Below, piece by piece: positions 23,277-31,671 of a DNA stretch of 32,049 nucleotides. Under the pieces are notes generated by a model, which was not told the DNA's origin, searched no databases, and saw nothing but the letters and a program-made list of their open reading frames with translations. Origin of the DNA: Rhodothermales bacterium (GTDB taxonomy: Bacteria; Bacteroidota; Rhodothermia; Rhodothermales; JAHQVL01); NCBI GenBank assembly GCA_041391505.1, contig JAWKNW010000041.1, positions 1-32,049 of the forward strand, written 5' to 3'. Positions within the stretch are counted from its first letter, which is position 1. Each line of letters starts with the position of its first letter. Both the position numbers and the translations under genes were made by a program.

Positions 23277-24296
23277 CTAGCGGGTCGGTGGCGCGCCGGC
23301 TTCGTAGATCGAATAGCCCTGGCTCGTCTTGCGGAATCGGCATTCCATGGCCAGGCACACATCGGACAGAATACTTTCGGGCGTGGCGTCCCGAGCGATC
23401 AGGACGGTCATCTCCTTGTCGCGCAGCGAATCGACCTCCACGGTCACTTCGGCGCCGAAACGGCGCTCCAGCTCGTCGAGGATGACGCTCAGGGGCTCGG
23501 AGACGAACACGAATCCGCGCCGGCGCCACGACAGCACGTAGTCGAGCGTCGCCTGTTCCTGCGCCGCGCCGGACGCGACGGCCGCGCCGATGCGGGCCAT
23601 GGCGCCCGCCGCGTCGAGGCGGACCGTCCGGTCGTCTTCGGTGCGCGAGCGAACCTCGACGACCCCGGTCGCCAGCGTGACGCGCGTTTCGTAGACGCGC
23701 CCTTCCGCGCGCGCCCAGATATTGAACGAGGTGCCCATCACGCGCGTCTCGGCGTTGGCCGTGAGCACGAAGAAGGGGCGGTCGGTGGATTTCTGGACCT
23801 CGAAAAACGCTTCGCCTTCGAGTTCCACCCGCCGCTCGGCGGACGACACGAACGGCCACGCGGCAAAGCCGCGCTGAAATCGAATCGTGGAGCCGCTGTT
23901 CATCTCCACCAGGGAGCCATCGGGCAGCTGCACCGTGTGCATCTCGCCGATGGGCACATGGATGGTGACGGGCTGCCGCCAGAGCAGGACGCCGGCGATG
24001 GCCAGAAGCACCACGCCCACGAGCGGCGCCGTCCAGCGCAGCCGTGAAAAAAGCCGCTCTTCATCCCGCTCCGGAGCACGATCCCTGGCCCGGTGCTTGC
24101 CGTTCAGGGCCGGCACCGCCAGACGCGCCTGCACGTCCGCCCAGGCCGTTTCATCATCGGGGATGTTCACCGGCGGCGCCTCCAGGCCCTCGGTGATCTC
24201 CCAGATGCGCTCGATGGCCTGACGCGCTCGGGGCGTGTCATCGGCGGCCTCGGCCCAGACTTCCTCGGGAATCCGCGATGTATGATCCGTACTCAT
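23277..24296 (-). CDS. FecR-family anti-sigma factor (FecR + DUF4974)
   Basis: A 339-residue single-pass membrane regulator. Residues 1-85 are the cytoplasmic sigma-binding part, residues 88-106 a transmembrane helix (TAPLVGVVLLAIAGVLL). The periplasmic FecR domain has LPDGSLVEMNSGSTIRF, RRVELEGEAFFEV and VMGTSFNIWA. The C-terminal 70 residues (FVFVSEPLSVILDELERRFGAEVTVE...) match DUF4974, an STN-like fold. The ATG overlaps the sigma-factor stop by 4 nt (ATGA), indicating translational coupling. FecR proteins of this kind hold the sigma factor until the partner receptor's STN domain signals ligand binding. The adjacent receptor has that STN domain, so the triad is complete. Confidence 0.93.
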   Translation of the reverse strand: MSTDHTSRIPEEVWAEAADDTPRARQAIERIWEITEGLEAPPVNIPDDETAWADVQARLAVPALNGKHRARDRAPERDEERLFSRLRWTAPLVGVVLLAIAGVLLWRQPVTIHVPIGEMHTVQLPDGSLVEMNSGSTIRFQRGFAAWPFVSSAERRVELEGEAFFEVQKSTDRPFFVLTANAETRVMGTSFNIWARAEGRVYETRVTLATGVVEVRSRTEDDRTVRLDAAGAMARIGAAVASGAAQEQATLDYVLSWRRRGFVFVSEPLSVILDELERRFGAEVTVEVDSLRDKEMTVLIARDATPESILSDVCLAMECRFRKTSQGYSIYEAGAPPTR

Positions 24297-24868
24297 GACA
24301 CTAAGAATGAAGGTTCATACGTCTGAACACGATGGTGCAAGTGTTCGAGCGCCCGCATGATATGGTTGTTCACCGTTCGTGGAGATACGCCCATCACATC
24401 GGCCACCTCGCGGTGGCTGAGCCCGTGGTACCGGCTCAGGCTGATCGCCTCGCGCTGCCGCTCGGGCAACTCGGCGATCCAGGCGCGAAGCTTTTGCTTC
24501 AGCGCGCTCGCGTCGATGTGCGCGTTGGGCCATTCCTGGTCAGAGACGAAGGCGGAAGATGCCTCCTTGATGATCGCGTGTTTCTGTCGATGCACGCGCT
24601 CATCCCGAAGGTAGCGATACGCCCTGTTTCGCGCCATGGTGTAGACGTACGCCTTGAGCGAACGCGCCGGATCCAGCGTGGATCGCAGCCCCCAGAGCGA
24701 AACAAACACATCCTGCACCAGGTCGTGCGCCACCTCATCGTCGCTCACGATCGAACGCACGTAGCGGATCAGCCCGCCGCGCAACAGTTTGAACGCGGTC
24801 TCGAAGGCTTCTCTGTCCGAGGCCTGGAGCCTCCTGCAAAGATCCGATTCGGTTTGACTCGAGAGCAT
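24293..24868 (-). CDS. ECF-family RNA polymerase sigma factor (FecI-like)
   Basis: A 191-residue extracytoplasmic-function sigma factor. Region 2 has FKLLRGGLIRYVRSIV then HDLVQDVFVSLWGL and MARNRAYRYLRDE. Region 4 has LPERQREAISLSRYHGLSHREVADVMGVSPRTVNNHIMRAL, a helix-turn-helix that reads the -35 element. The length and the linker fit the Bacteroidota FecI-like group. It is the first gene of the operon, overlapping FecR by 4 nt, and probably directs transcription of the receptor and perhaps the CHRD gene. The 146 bp upstream must carry its promoter, but no clear motif was found there. Confidence 0.95.
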   Translation of the reverse strand: MLSSQTESDLCRRLQASDREAFETAFKLLRGGLIRYVRSIVSDDEVAHDLVQDVFVSLWGLRSTLDPARSLKAYVYTMARNRAYRYLRDERVHRQKHAIIKEASSAFVSDQEWPNAHIDASALKQKLRAWIAELPERQREAISLSRYHGLSHREVADVMGVSPRTVNNHIMRALEHLHHRVQTYEPSFLVS

Positions 24869-25014
24869 GATGGATGGCGCCTTGGCCGGCGTAGTCGCGG
24901 ACGAAGGGTGTCCGTTTGTGTAGATGTTCTCGAAGAAAGTGGAATGACCACGCGGCCGCTACATTTTCGCGGCGTGCGCGGCTTCCGGCCCGCGCGGGGT
25001 CGGCATCCCGCGTT

Positions 25015-26328
25015 TCAGAGGCGGTACGAGACCATCAGCATGAACAGGCTGGCATCGAAGTACTTGGACGGATCGTTGGAATTGCGGAACTCGTATTCGT
25101 AGCCGAGGAGCAGATCGAGGTTGCGCGAGACCCGCTTGTTCAGCTCCAGCTCCATGCTCCAGTTGTGGTCCTGCCGGAGGTAATCTACGTCATCCAGCTC
25201 AACAAGACGTTCATCGTACAGCTTGCTGCGGTATTTCGCCTTGAGCTGGGCCTGGCCGCCGTAGCGGGTGATCGGCGTCCGGTATTCGGCGCTGTAGGTC
25301 CAGCGCGAATAGCCCGACACGCTCAGCGCCTCGATATTGCGCTCGTAGCGGGCCTCGAACTCGACGCGCTCGCCCCGATCCATCCGGCGCTGGAAAACGA
25401 GGCCGGCGTTCGGCTTGAGCGCGTTGTCTTCCGGGCTGTCGGGAAAGCGCTTCACCCGATAGGTGCCGTACAGGAACAGCCGGTGATCCCGCGTAAACCG
25501 GTATTCGAACTCCTGGACGACCTGGTACTGGTTCGCCAGATCGCGGTCCTCGGACGACCCCTTCAGCGATGCCTCGACGGTCGTCGCGCTGCGAAGACGA
25601 CCCGACAAATGCGGGGTGAAGGCCATGCTGAAGAGGTTGCTGATCCGGTCCCACCGTTCCGAATTCGTATAGGCATGCCGCGCCACCACGTAGTCGACCG
25701 TGATCCATGGATCCTCGACGGCATTGAACAGGCGAAGGTGCAGCGCCGGCACATAACCGTACGACCGGGTATCCTCGTCGTTGTGGTCGATATTCGAGTC
25801 GTACACGTTGCTGAACCGGAGGTCGGCCTCCATCCGGCGCGGCAGCGGCGTCCGGCGGATGGGCTCGTCGGGGGCGGGGTCGACGGACGGAGACGCCGCC
25901 GGCTCCTCGATCCCGGGCGCGGGGAGGGCGCTCGCCACGTTCATCGCCTCCGTCACGCCCATCACCCACGCATCCGACACCACCTTTGTCACGGCCTGCC
26001 GGTCGGTCAGGGCCTGATCGGACGACGCATACGCCCCGTGCACAACCCGATACCGCCGGATGGGGTTTGCATCCAGGCTGAGCACATGACTGCTGATGCC
26101 TCGCTTTTCGAGCAGCGTGGCCATCTCATCCGCCGGCTGCCGCTCGGGCGTGTCGAACAGCACCCAGGTGAACTGGCCGGGGGCCGGCGGCGCGTCCGCC
26201 GTGTGGCCGGGGGCCGCGGACTGTGCCGGCATCGCCATCGCCAGATGCGGCTGGGCATGGGATGTGGCGACAGCCGCGAAAAGAACGAGCGACAACAGGA
26301 TGCGGGAGAGATACGTGCGGTGATTCAT
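25015..26328 (-). CDS. Outer-membrane beta-barrel protein with N-terminal SPOR-like domain
   Basis: A 437-residue envelope protein. Residues 1-26 form a signal peptide (SRILLSLVLFAAVATSHAQ). Residues 50-125 resemble a SPOR domain: a FTWVLFD strand, a helix ADEMATLLEKRG, then RYRVVHGAYASSDQAL, and AWVMGV. After a proline-rich linker, residues 210-437 alternate polar and aromatic residues as in a transmembrane beta-barrel (DLRFSNVYDSNID, FEYRFTRDHRLFLYGTYRV, LLLGYEYEFRNS) and end in LMVSYRL with an aromatic near the C-terminus. The ATG overlaps the phosphotransferase stop by 4 nt. It could be the outer-membrane conduit or anchor of the exporter operon. Exact family not recognised. Confidence 0.72.
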   Translation of the reverse strand: MNHRTYLSRILLSLVLFAAVATSHAQPHLAMAMPAQSAAPGHTADAPPAPGQFTWVLFDTPERQPADEMATLLEKRGISSHVLSLDANPIRRYRVVHGAYASSDQALTDRQAVTKVVSDAWVMGVTEAMNVASALPAPGIEEPAASPSVDPAPDEPIRRTPLPRRMEADLRFSNVYDSNIDHNDEDTRSYGYVPALHLRLFNAVEDPWITVDYVVARHAYTNSERWDRISNLFSMAFTPHLSGRLRSATTVEASLKGSSEDRDLANQYQVVQEFEYRFTRDHRLFLYGTYRVKRFPDSPEDNALKPNAGLVFQRRMDRGERVEFEARYERNIEALSVSGYSRWTYSAEYRTPITRYGGQAQLKAKYRSKLYDERLVELDDVDYLRQDHNWSMELELNKRVSRNLDLLLGYEYEFRNSNDPSKYFDASLFMLMVSYRL

Positions 26329-28655
26329 GACAGCGCCTCGATGGGGGCAACGGGCCGTGGTTCGGTGGTGATGATGCCAAGACGCGCCTCGCACAGGGCG
26401 AGCAGCGTGTGCGTGTATCGGCGGCGCTCGGGGAAGCGCGTGCTGATGTGGATATGGCGCGCGAGCGCCAGCGTCGTGTAACACGCGACAGCGTGTTTGC
26501 TGGCACGGGGGGATCGGGCCAGAAAGGCGGCCTGAAACGCATCGGCATGGGCCTCGAGCCAGCCGGCGTCGTCTGCCTGCCGCAGCCCCTGTTCGATCAG
26601 GTGCGCGATGAAATTGCCGGCGTCGAGCGCCGGATCGCCCTCGGTGTACAGATCCAGATCGAGCAGCACCACCCGATCGCGGTCGACCAGGACATTGTCC
26701 GCATAAAAATCACGGTGGATCGGACGCCGGGGCGAGGCCTCGAGCGCCAGGGCTTCCGCGCAGCACGCGGCGACCACCGCGTCCAGCCGGCCGGTCCACT
26801 CGGGCCGCTCGTCCTTCATCCCCAGCAACCGATCGCTCAGGATCTTCAGCTCGTCCGTCACGCCGTGGGTTCTGTCGGCGGCGACGCCGTGGGCGTGCAG
26901 ATAGGCCAGCGCCTCGGCGATGCGGCGCGCCACCGCGACGCCGTCCGCCTCCAGAAGCCGCTCCGACGCGATCGTGCCGGCTTCCTTCCGCTGGAGCCAC
27001 ATGTTCCAGGCCGGCACGAGACCGACCGGCTCGGCCACCGCGACGCCGGCATCGCCCCGTGGGCCGAAGGCGCCTTCCCAGAGCGCGACCGATCGGTCGT
27101 AGGTGCCGCGATCCAGTCCTCGGGCGCGGACCTTCCCGAGCCACGTGACCGTCTCCTGTGCGCCGGGCGCGAGCCGGATCTCATAGCCGATCAGGGCGCG
27201 CCGGCCGGCCTTATGCCGCAGGAGCCGGGCCCGCTCGACACGCGCCTCCGGGCCCGCCACAGCCGCCAGGGCGCGTGTGGCCTGCGCGGGATCGAGCGCG
27301 GCCTCCAGACAGGGGATGCCGGCGTCGATCCGGGGCGCGGCGGCCGGAGCCGTATACGTGCTGCGTGCCGCGAAGGCATCGGCGCAGGCCAGGATCTCGA
27401 GGACGCGCTCGGGCCAGTCCGACTCCCGGAAGCGGAACGGATGCGGCGCGAGCTTGAGCAGGCCGGCCGCGGCGTACAGCGTCCAGTCGCGCTCGGCGAG
27501 CCCGCCGGCCGTCTCGCGATACCCTTCCAGAAACGCCTCCTCGTAGCGGTCCATCGCCCCCTCGGCGAGGCCGCTCCGCATCCGGTCCCGATGGAGATGG
27601 GCGACGAAGTTGCCGACATCGATCATCGGGTTGTCGAGCGCACTTTCGTCGAAGTCGAGCAGCTGGATCGTGTCGCCGTCGACGAGCACCTGCTTGGCGT
27701 AGAAGTCGCCATGCGTCGGGCACGGCGCGCCGGCCTGGCGCGACAGCCCGGTGCGGATGCGGTCGACGACGTCCTGGATATAGCCGGCGTGCTCCGGAAG
27801 CAGGAACGTCAGGCTGTCGGCCACCGAAGCCAGGTGGTTGTGCTCGTCCTGCGGCGTGCGGACCGGCAACCCGTCGCCGGCCTGCCCGTGCATCAGCGCG
27901 AGCGAGAGCCCGACCTGGTGCGCCGTCCACGGATCCGCGCCGCCATCCAGCAGCGATTCGGTGAGGCGCGCGCCCGGCATCCAGGCGAAAGCCAGGCCGT
28001 TGTAGCGGTCGGACCGCCCCACGAGCGGCGTCAGCCGGAGCGGTCCGGCATCGTGAAAGGCCGTGGAGCGGGCGACGAGTCCTTCAAACGCCGTTTCGGT
28101 GTAAAACTTGACCACCGCCTCGGGCACGCCGTCGACATCCAGCCGGCCGACAAACCGACGCTCCGGCTTGTAGCGGATCGTTTCGATCCGGCCGCCGGCC
28201 CACGGCGACGTGCCGCCGAACAGGTCGCGCAGGAGATGCCCCTGATCGCCGGCCGTCTTCAGCCGCCGCATCGCGCGGAGCCGCGCATCGTGCGGATAAA
28301 ACGTCGTCAACAGAAACCGCGCGCCGTCGACAAAACCGCCGCGCTCGCTTTTGCCGGCTTCCGAAAAGCGCATGCTCGCCTTGGCCAGCTTTTCCCGCTC
28401 GTCGAGCCGGTAAGCCTTGGTGTACACGGGCAGCGTGCCGTCGTCCGTCCGGATCTCGTACCCGACGAGGCAGCTCTGGCCTGGCTTGTAGCGGATGTAG
28501 GTCATCGCGGCGTCGCGTACCTCGAACGGGACGTCGTTGGCGCGCAGCATGCCGGCGAAAGCGTTCGGATCCAGGACGGAGCGAAGCCCCGGCAGCGCGG
28601 TGTCGCGCGCAATGAGGTGTTCGTCGTGCGTATTCATGGGTGGAATGCGGGTCAT
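26325..28655 (-). CDS. Tandem APH-type phosphotransferase (two kinase domains plus extra N-lobe-like motif)
   Basis: A 776-residue protein with two aminoglycoside-phosphotransferase-like kinase domains. The first active site is at about 315-338 (HGDFYAKQVLVD then LLDFDES) and the second at about 647-670 (HRDFYADNVLVD then LLDLDLY). In APH kinases the motif HxDxxxxN supplies the catalytic Asp and a metal-binding Asn. The second domain keeps the Asn (654), while the first has Gln322. Three N-lobe-like segments carry RYKP/RHKA motifs, at 55, 161 and 480, and the first and third share LxGYEIR, so a third, partial lobe seems present. The start overlaps the ABC-exporter stop by 4 nt. Phosphorylation of a sugar, glycan or lipid head group is inferred from context only. 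Confidence 0.82.
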   Translation of the reverse strand: MTRIPPMNTHDEHLIARDTALPGLRSVLDPNAFAGMLRANDVPFEVRDAAMTYIRYKPGQSCLVGYEIRTDDGTLPVYTKAYRLDEREKLAKASMRFSEAGKSERGGFVDGARFLLTTFYPHDARLRAMRRLKTAGDQGHLLRDLFGGTSPWAGGRIETIRYKPERRFVGRLDVDGVPEAVVKFYTETAFEGLVARSTAFHDAGPLRLTPLVGRSDRYNGLAFAWMPGARLTESLLDGGADPWTAHQVGLSLALMHGQAGDGLPVRTPQDEHNHLASVADSLTFLLPEHAGYIQDVVDRIRTGLSRQAGAPCPTHGDFYAKQVLVDGDTIQLLDFDESALDNPMIDVGNFVAHLHRDRMRSGLAEGAMDRYEEAFLEGYRETAGGLAERDWTLYAAAGLLKLAPHPFRFRESDWPERVLEILACADAFAARSTYTAPAAAPRIDAGIPCLEAALDPAQATRALAAVAGPEARVERARLLRHKAGRRALIGYEIRLAPGAQETVTWLGKVRARGLDRGTYDRSVALWEGAFGPRGDAGVAVAEPVGLVPAWNMWLQRKEAGTIASERLLEADGVAVARRIAEALAYLHAHGVAADRTHGVTDELKILSDRLLGMKDERPEWTGRLDAVVAACCAEALALEASPRRPIHRDFYADNVLVDRDRVVLLDLDLYTEGDPALDAGNFIAHLIEQGLRQADDAGWLEAHADAFQAAFLARSPRASKHAVACYTTLALARHIHISTRFPERRRYTHTLLALCEARLGIITTEPRPVAPIEALS

Positions 28656-30493
28656 ACAAGGATTTCGGCCGGCTCGGGCGCATCCGCGCCGAGCGACTGG
28701 AGCCGATAGAGGGCCGCGTACCGCCCGCCCTCCGCGATGAGGGTGGCATGGTCGCCTGCTTCGGCGACCCGCCCGTTTTCCAGAAAGAGGATCTGGTCGG
28801 CGTGGGCGGCGAGGTCGAGATCGTGCGTGATCAGGATGGTCGTGCGGCCGGACGCGAGCCGGCGCAGCGCCTGGATGACGTCCTGCCGGTTCCGTTCGTC
28901 CAGACCCGTCGTTGGCTCGTCGAGGATGAGCAGCGGCGCGTTGCGGATGGCGGCCCGGGCGATCGCCACGCGCTGCCGCTGGCCGGAAGACAGCGTCACG
29001 CCGCGTTCGCCCAGCACGGTGTCGTAGCCTTCGTCGAGCTTCATGATGAAGTCATGCGCGTTCGCGAGCCGGGCGGCGGCCTCGATCGTGGCTTCGTCGG
29101 CGTTCGGGTTGCCGTAGGCGATGTTGTCGCGCACGCTCGAGGCGAACAGCAGGTTGTCCTGCAGGACGACGCCGATCTGGGTGCGGAGCGATTCGAGGGT
29201 GTAGGACCGGATGTCCTTCCCGTCGATCATCACGCGGCCGTCGATGGGGTCGTAGAGGCGGAGCAGCAGGCTGGCGATGGTCGACTTGCCGGCGCCCGAC
29301 GAGCCGACGAGCGCGAGGGTGCGGCCCGGCGCCACGTCGAGGCTGAAGCGGTCCAGGATCCGGCGCCCCTCGCTGGCATAGGCGAACGAGACGCGATCCA
29401 GCCGCACATGCCCCTGCAACGCCGGCGCGGGGGCGGCCTCGGGCGCATCCACGATATCCGGCTTGCGTTCGAGCACGTCGATCACGCGCTCGCCGGCGGC
29501 CGTCGCCTTGGCGAGGCGCCCCGTGTACTTCGCAAAATCCTGCATCGGCTTGAAGGCCGATTTGAGGTAGGACAGGAAGACGAGCAGCCCGCCGGCGGTG
29601 AGATCACCATGCAGCACCAGCCACGCGCCGTACGAGAGCACGAGCGCGGTGGACAGGGCGATCATCACCGTCACCAGGCTCTCCAGCCGGACGGCCAGCC
29701 GCTTGGCGCGGACACCCTCTTTCATGCTGCCGGCATTCTGCCCGGTGAACGCCTTGGAGAACGTACCTTCGAGCGACAGCGCCTGAACCACCCGGATCGC
29801 GCCGATCGACTCCGCCGCCGTCGAGGCCATGGCGCCCTCGCGCTTGCGCTGGTCGCGGGAGACCTCCTGGATGCGTTTGCTCAGCCGCATCGTGGGCAGC
29901 CAGTACAACGGCAGGGTGACCAGGGCCACCAGCGACAACTGCCAGTTCATCCAGAACATCAGCCCCATCATCATCACCAGCACGAGGATGCTCGCGATGA
30001 GCGGCATGAGCGCCGTGACGGCCATGTCCCGCATCATCCCGATATCGCTGATGACCCGGATGATGAGGTCGCCGCTGTGGGCGCGGTCGTGGTACGAAGG
30101 GGACAGGCACTGGATGTGCCGGTAGAGCGCAGCGCGCACGCGGGTCAGCACCCGGTTGCCCACGAGGGCGAATCCTACCTTGTACACGTACTCGAAGAAG
30201 GCGCGCCCGCCCATGATCACCACCACCAGCACCGCCGAGAGCCCCAGCAGCAGCATCGGGTCGGCCGTGGCCAGCCACGCGAACGCCGGCGTCGCCGACG
30301 GATCCGGCAGAATCACCTGGTCGAATACGAACTTGAGGGGCCACGGCTCGAGCGCCTTCAGCAGCACGGCGACGAACAGGCCGGCGAACGACCCGCCGAT
30401 CAGGCCGCGGTGTTCGCGCAGGTAGGGCGCGAAGTGCCGCAGCATATGAAAAAACCCGGGCGCGGTGGCGCGGAGTGTCTGTTTGCGTCCCAT
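28652..30493 (-). CDS. ABC exporter, fused permease and ATPase (MsbA-like)
   Basis: A 613-residue half-transporter. Residues about 30-310 are the membrane domain, with hydrophobic helices near 31-48, 78-95, 160-182, 186-200, 272-294 and 300-312. Residues 360-600 are the nucleotide-binding domain: Walker A GSSGAGKST at 397-405, Q-loop VVLQDN, signature LSSGQ at 501-505, Walker B LLILDEP at 521-527, and switch histidine 557 (THD). It should act as a homodimer. The frame extends upstream into the glycosyltransferase gene, but the ATG ending at 30493 overlaps that gene's TAA by 1 nt (TAATG) and fits the family. Neighbouring glycosyltransferases suggest a lipid-linked glycan or glycolipid as cargo. 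Confidence 0.94.
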   Translation of the reverse strand: MGRKQTLRATAPGFFHMLRHFAPYLREHRGLIGGSFAGLFVAVLLKALEPWPLKFVFDQVILPDPSATPAFAWLATADPMLLLGLSAVLVVVIMGGRAFFEYVYKVGFALVGNRVLTRVRAALYRHIQCLSPSYHDRAHSGDLIIRVISDIGMMRDMAVTALMPLIASILVLVMMMGLMFWMNWQLSLVALVTLPLYWLPTMRLSKRIQEVSRDQRKREGAMASTAAESIGAIRVVQALSLEGTFSKAFTGQNAGSMKEGVRAKRLAVRLESLVTVMIALSTALVLSYGAWLVLHGDLTAGGLLVFLSYLKSAFKPMQDFAKYTGRLAKATAAGERVIDVLERKPDIVDAPEAAPAPALQGHVRLDRVSFAYASEGRRILDRFSLDVAPGRTLALVGSSGAGKSTIASLLLRLYDPIDGRVMIDGKDIRSYTLESLRTQIGVVLQDNLLFASSVRDNIAYGNPNADEATIEAAARLANAHDFIMKLDEGYDTVLGERGVTLSSGQRQRVAIARAAIRNAPLLILDEPTTGLDERNRQDVIQALRRLASGRTTILITHDLDLAAHADQILFLENGRVAEAGDHATLIAEGGRYAALYRLQSLGADAPEPAEILV

Positions 30494-31671
30494 TACGCGG
30501 CCTCTTCCAGAATCGGTTGGGCGGAGCGCCCGAGATGTACGATGCGGTCGGCCGTGGCCTCCCAGGTATGATGGCGAAGGATCTTGCGACGCGCGTTTTC
30601 GCCGAGACGATACCGCAGCGTGCTGTTGCGGTTGAGCTGGATCAGCGCCACGGCCAGACCGGCGGTGTCGCCGGGTTCGTAGATCAATCCGTCCTCTCCG
30701 TCTTCGATCAGGGTGGCCAGCTGCCCGTTGCGGCTGCCGACCACCGCCCGGCCGGAGGCCATGTATTCGAACACTTTCAGCGGCGAGAAATAACAGGTAT
30801 CCATCTTCGGGTAGGGGGCGACGGCCACGTCCATGCTCGCGATATACGCCGGCACATCGACCGGATCGACCGCGCCGGTGAACTCGGCCGCGTCGCGCAA
30901 TCCCCTGCGCGCCAGATCGGCTTCCAGCGCGTCCTGCTCCGGCCCCTGCCCGACGATCAGCAGGCGGGCGGTGGGGTCGGCGCGGCGCAGCAGCGCGAAG
31001 CCTTCGATCAGATCGGGCAGGCCGTGCCACGGCTTGAGGGTGCCCACGAAACCGACCGTGAACACACCCGCCGGCGCCGGGCTCGCAGGCCGCACGGCCG
31101 GCGTGAAACGCTCCGGGTCGACGCCGTTGGGGACGACATGCACCTTCTCCGCCGGCACCGCGGTGTCGACGAGGTAGCGCGCCACGTCGTCCGACACGGC
31201 GATGAGCGCCGAAGCCGACGCGAACACGTGATCCGCCACCGTCTGCGCGCCCTGCCGGTCGATGAGGACGCGATGCGTGGCCTGCTCCTCGATCAGCGGC
31301 GCGTTGACTTCGAGCAGCCCGGCGATGCCGTGCGTCGACGCGTAGGTCATGCCGGCATGGCTCCAGAGCGAGTAGCGCTCGTACACCAGGTCGAACGGTC
31401 CTTCCCGATCCAGCAGCGCGAGCATCCGGTCGTTCGCAGCCAGAGCGTCTTTTTCGCGGGCCTGGGTGTCGGCCGAGGCGAGAGAGGGCAGCGTCCAGAC
31501 CTGCACGCCGGCGAGGTCCGCAGCCGGCCCCCCGCCGAGGCGCTGGGCGAACAGCACCACGTCGTGCCCCTGGCGCACAAAGGCGCGGATGACTTCCTGG
31601 ACGTGGATGGAGCACCCCTTGGTGCCGAAAACGGGGACGCCGGGATCGGCGCAGACGTAGGCGATTCTCAT
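30493..31671 (-). CDS. GT4-family glycosyltransferase
   Basis: A 392-residue GT-B fold glycosyltransferase. The N-terminal domain begins MRIAYVCADPGVPVFGTKGCSIHVQEVI with a glycine-rich acceptor loop. The C-terminal donor domain has VGFVGTLKPWHGLPDLI, LLIVGQGPEQ, and the retaining-enzyme EX7E-type region SPLKVFEYMASGRAVVGS ... LIEDGEDGLIYEPGD. It should transfer a sugar from a nucleotide donor at the inner face of the membrane. The ATG overlaps the upstream glycosyltransferase stop by 4 nt, and the stop overlaps the ABC-exporter start by 1 nt, so expression is tightly coupled. Donor and acceptor are unknown. Confidence 0.94.
   Translation of the reverse strand: MRIAYVCADPGVPVFGTKGCSIHVQEVIRAFVRQGHDVVLFAQRLGGGPAADLAGVQVWTLPSLASADTQAREKDALAANDRMLALLDREGPFDLVYERYSLWSHAGMTYASTHGIAGLLEVNAPLIEEQATHRVLIDRQGAQTVADHVFASASALIAVSDDVARYLVDTAVPAEKVHVVPNGVDPERFTPAVRPASPAPAGVFTVGFVGTLKPWHGLPDLIEGFALLRRADPTARLLIVGQGPEQDALEADLARRGLRDAAEFTGAVDPVDVPAYIASMDVAVAPYPKMDTCYFSPLKVFEYMASGRAVVGSRNGQLATLIEDGEDGLIYEPGDTAGLAVALIQLNRNSTLRYRLGENARRKILRHHTWEATADRIVHLGRSAQPILEEAA

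Noticed and set aside
20540..23485. A 981-codon plus-strand frame opposite the TonB receptor
   Set aside because: Low-complexity Arg/His/Ala/Gly-rich translation without motifs; the opposite strand encodes an unmistakable receptor.
30494..31615. Long N-terminal extension of the ABC exporter
   Set aside because: The extension lies within the GT4 gene in another frame and lacks transmembrane or other domain character; the TAATG overlap marks the real start at 30493.
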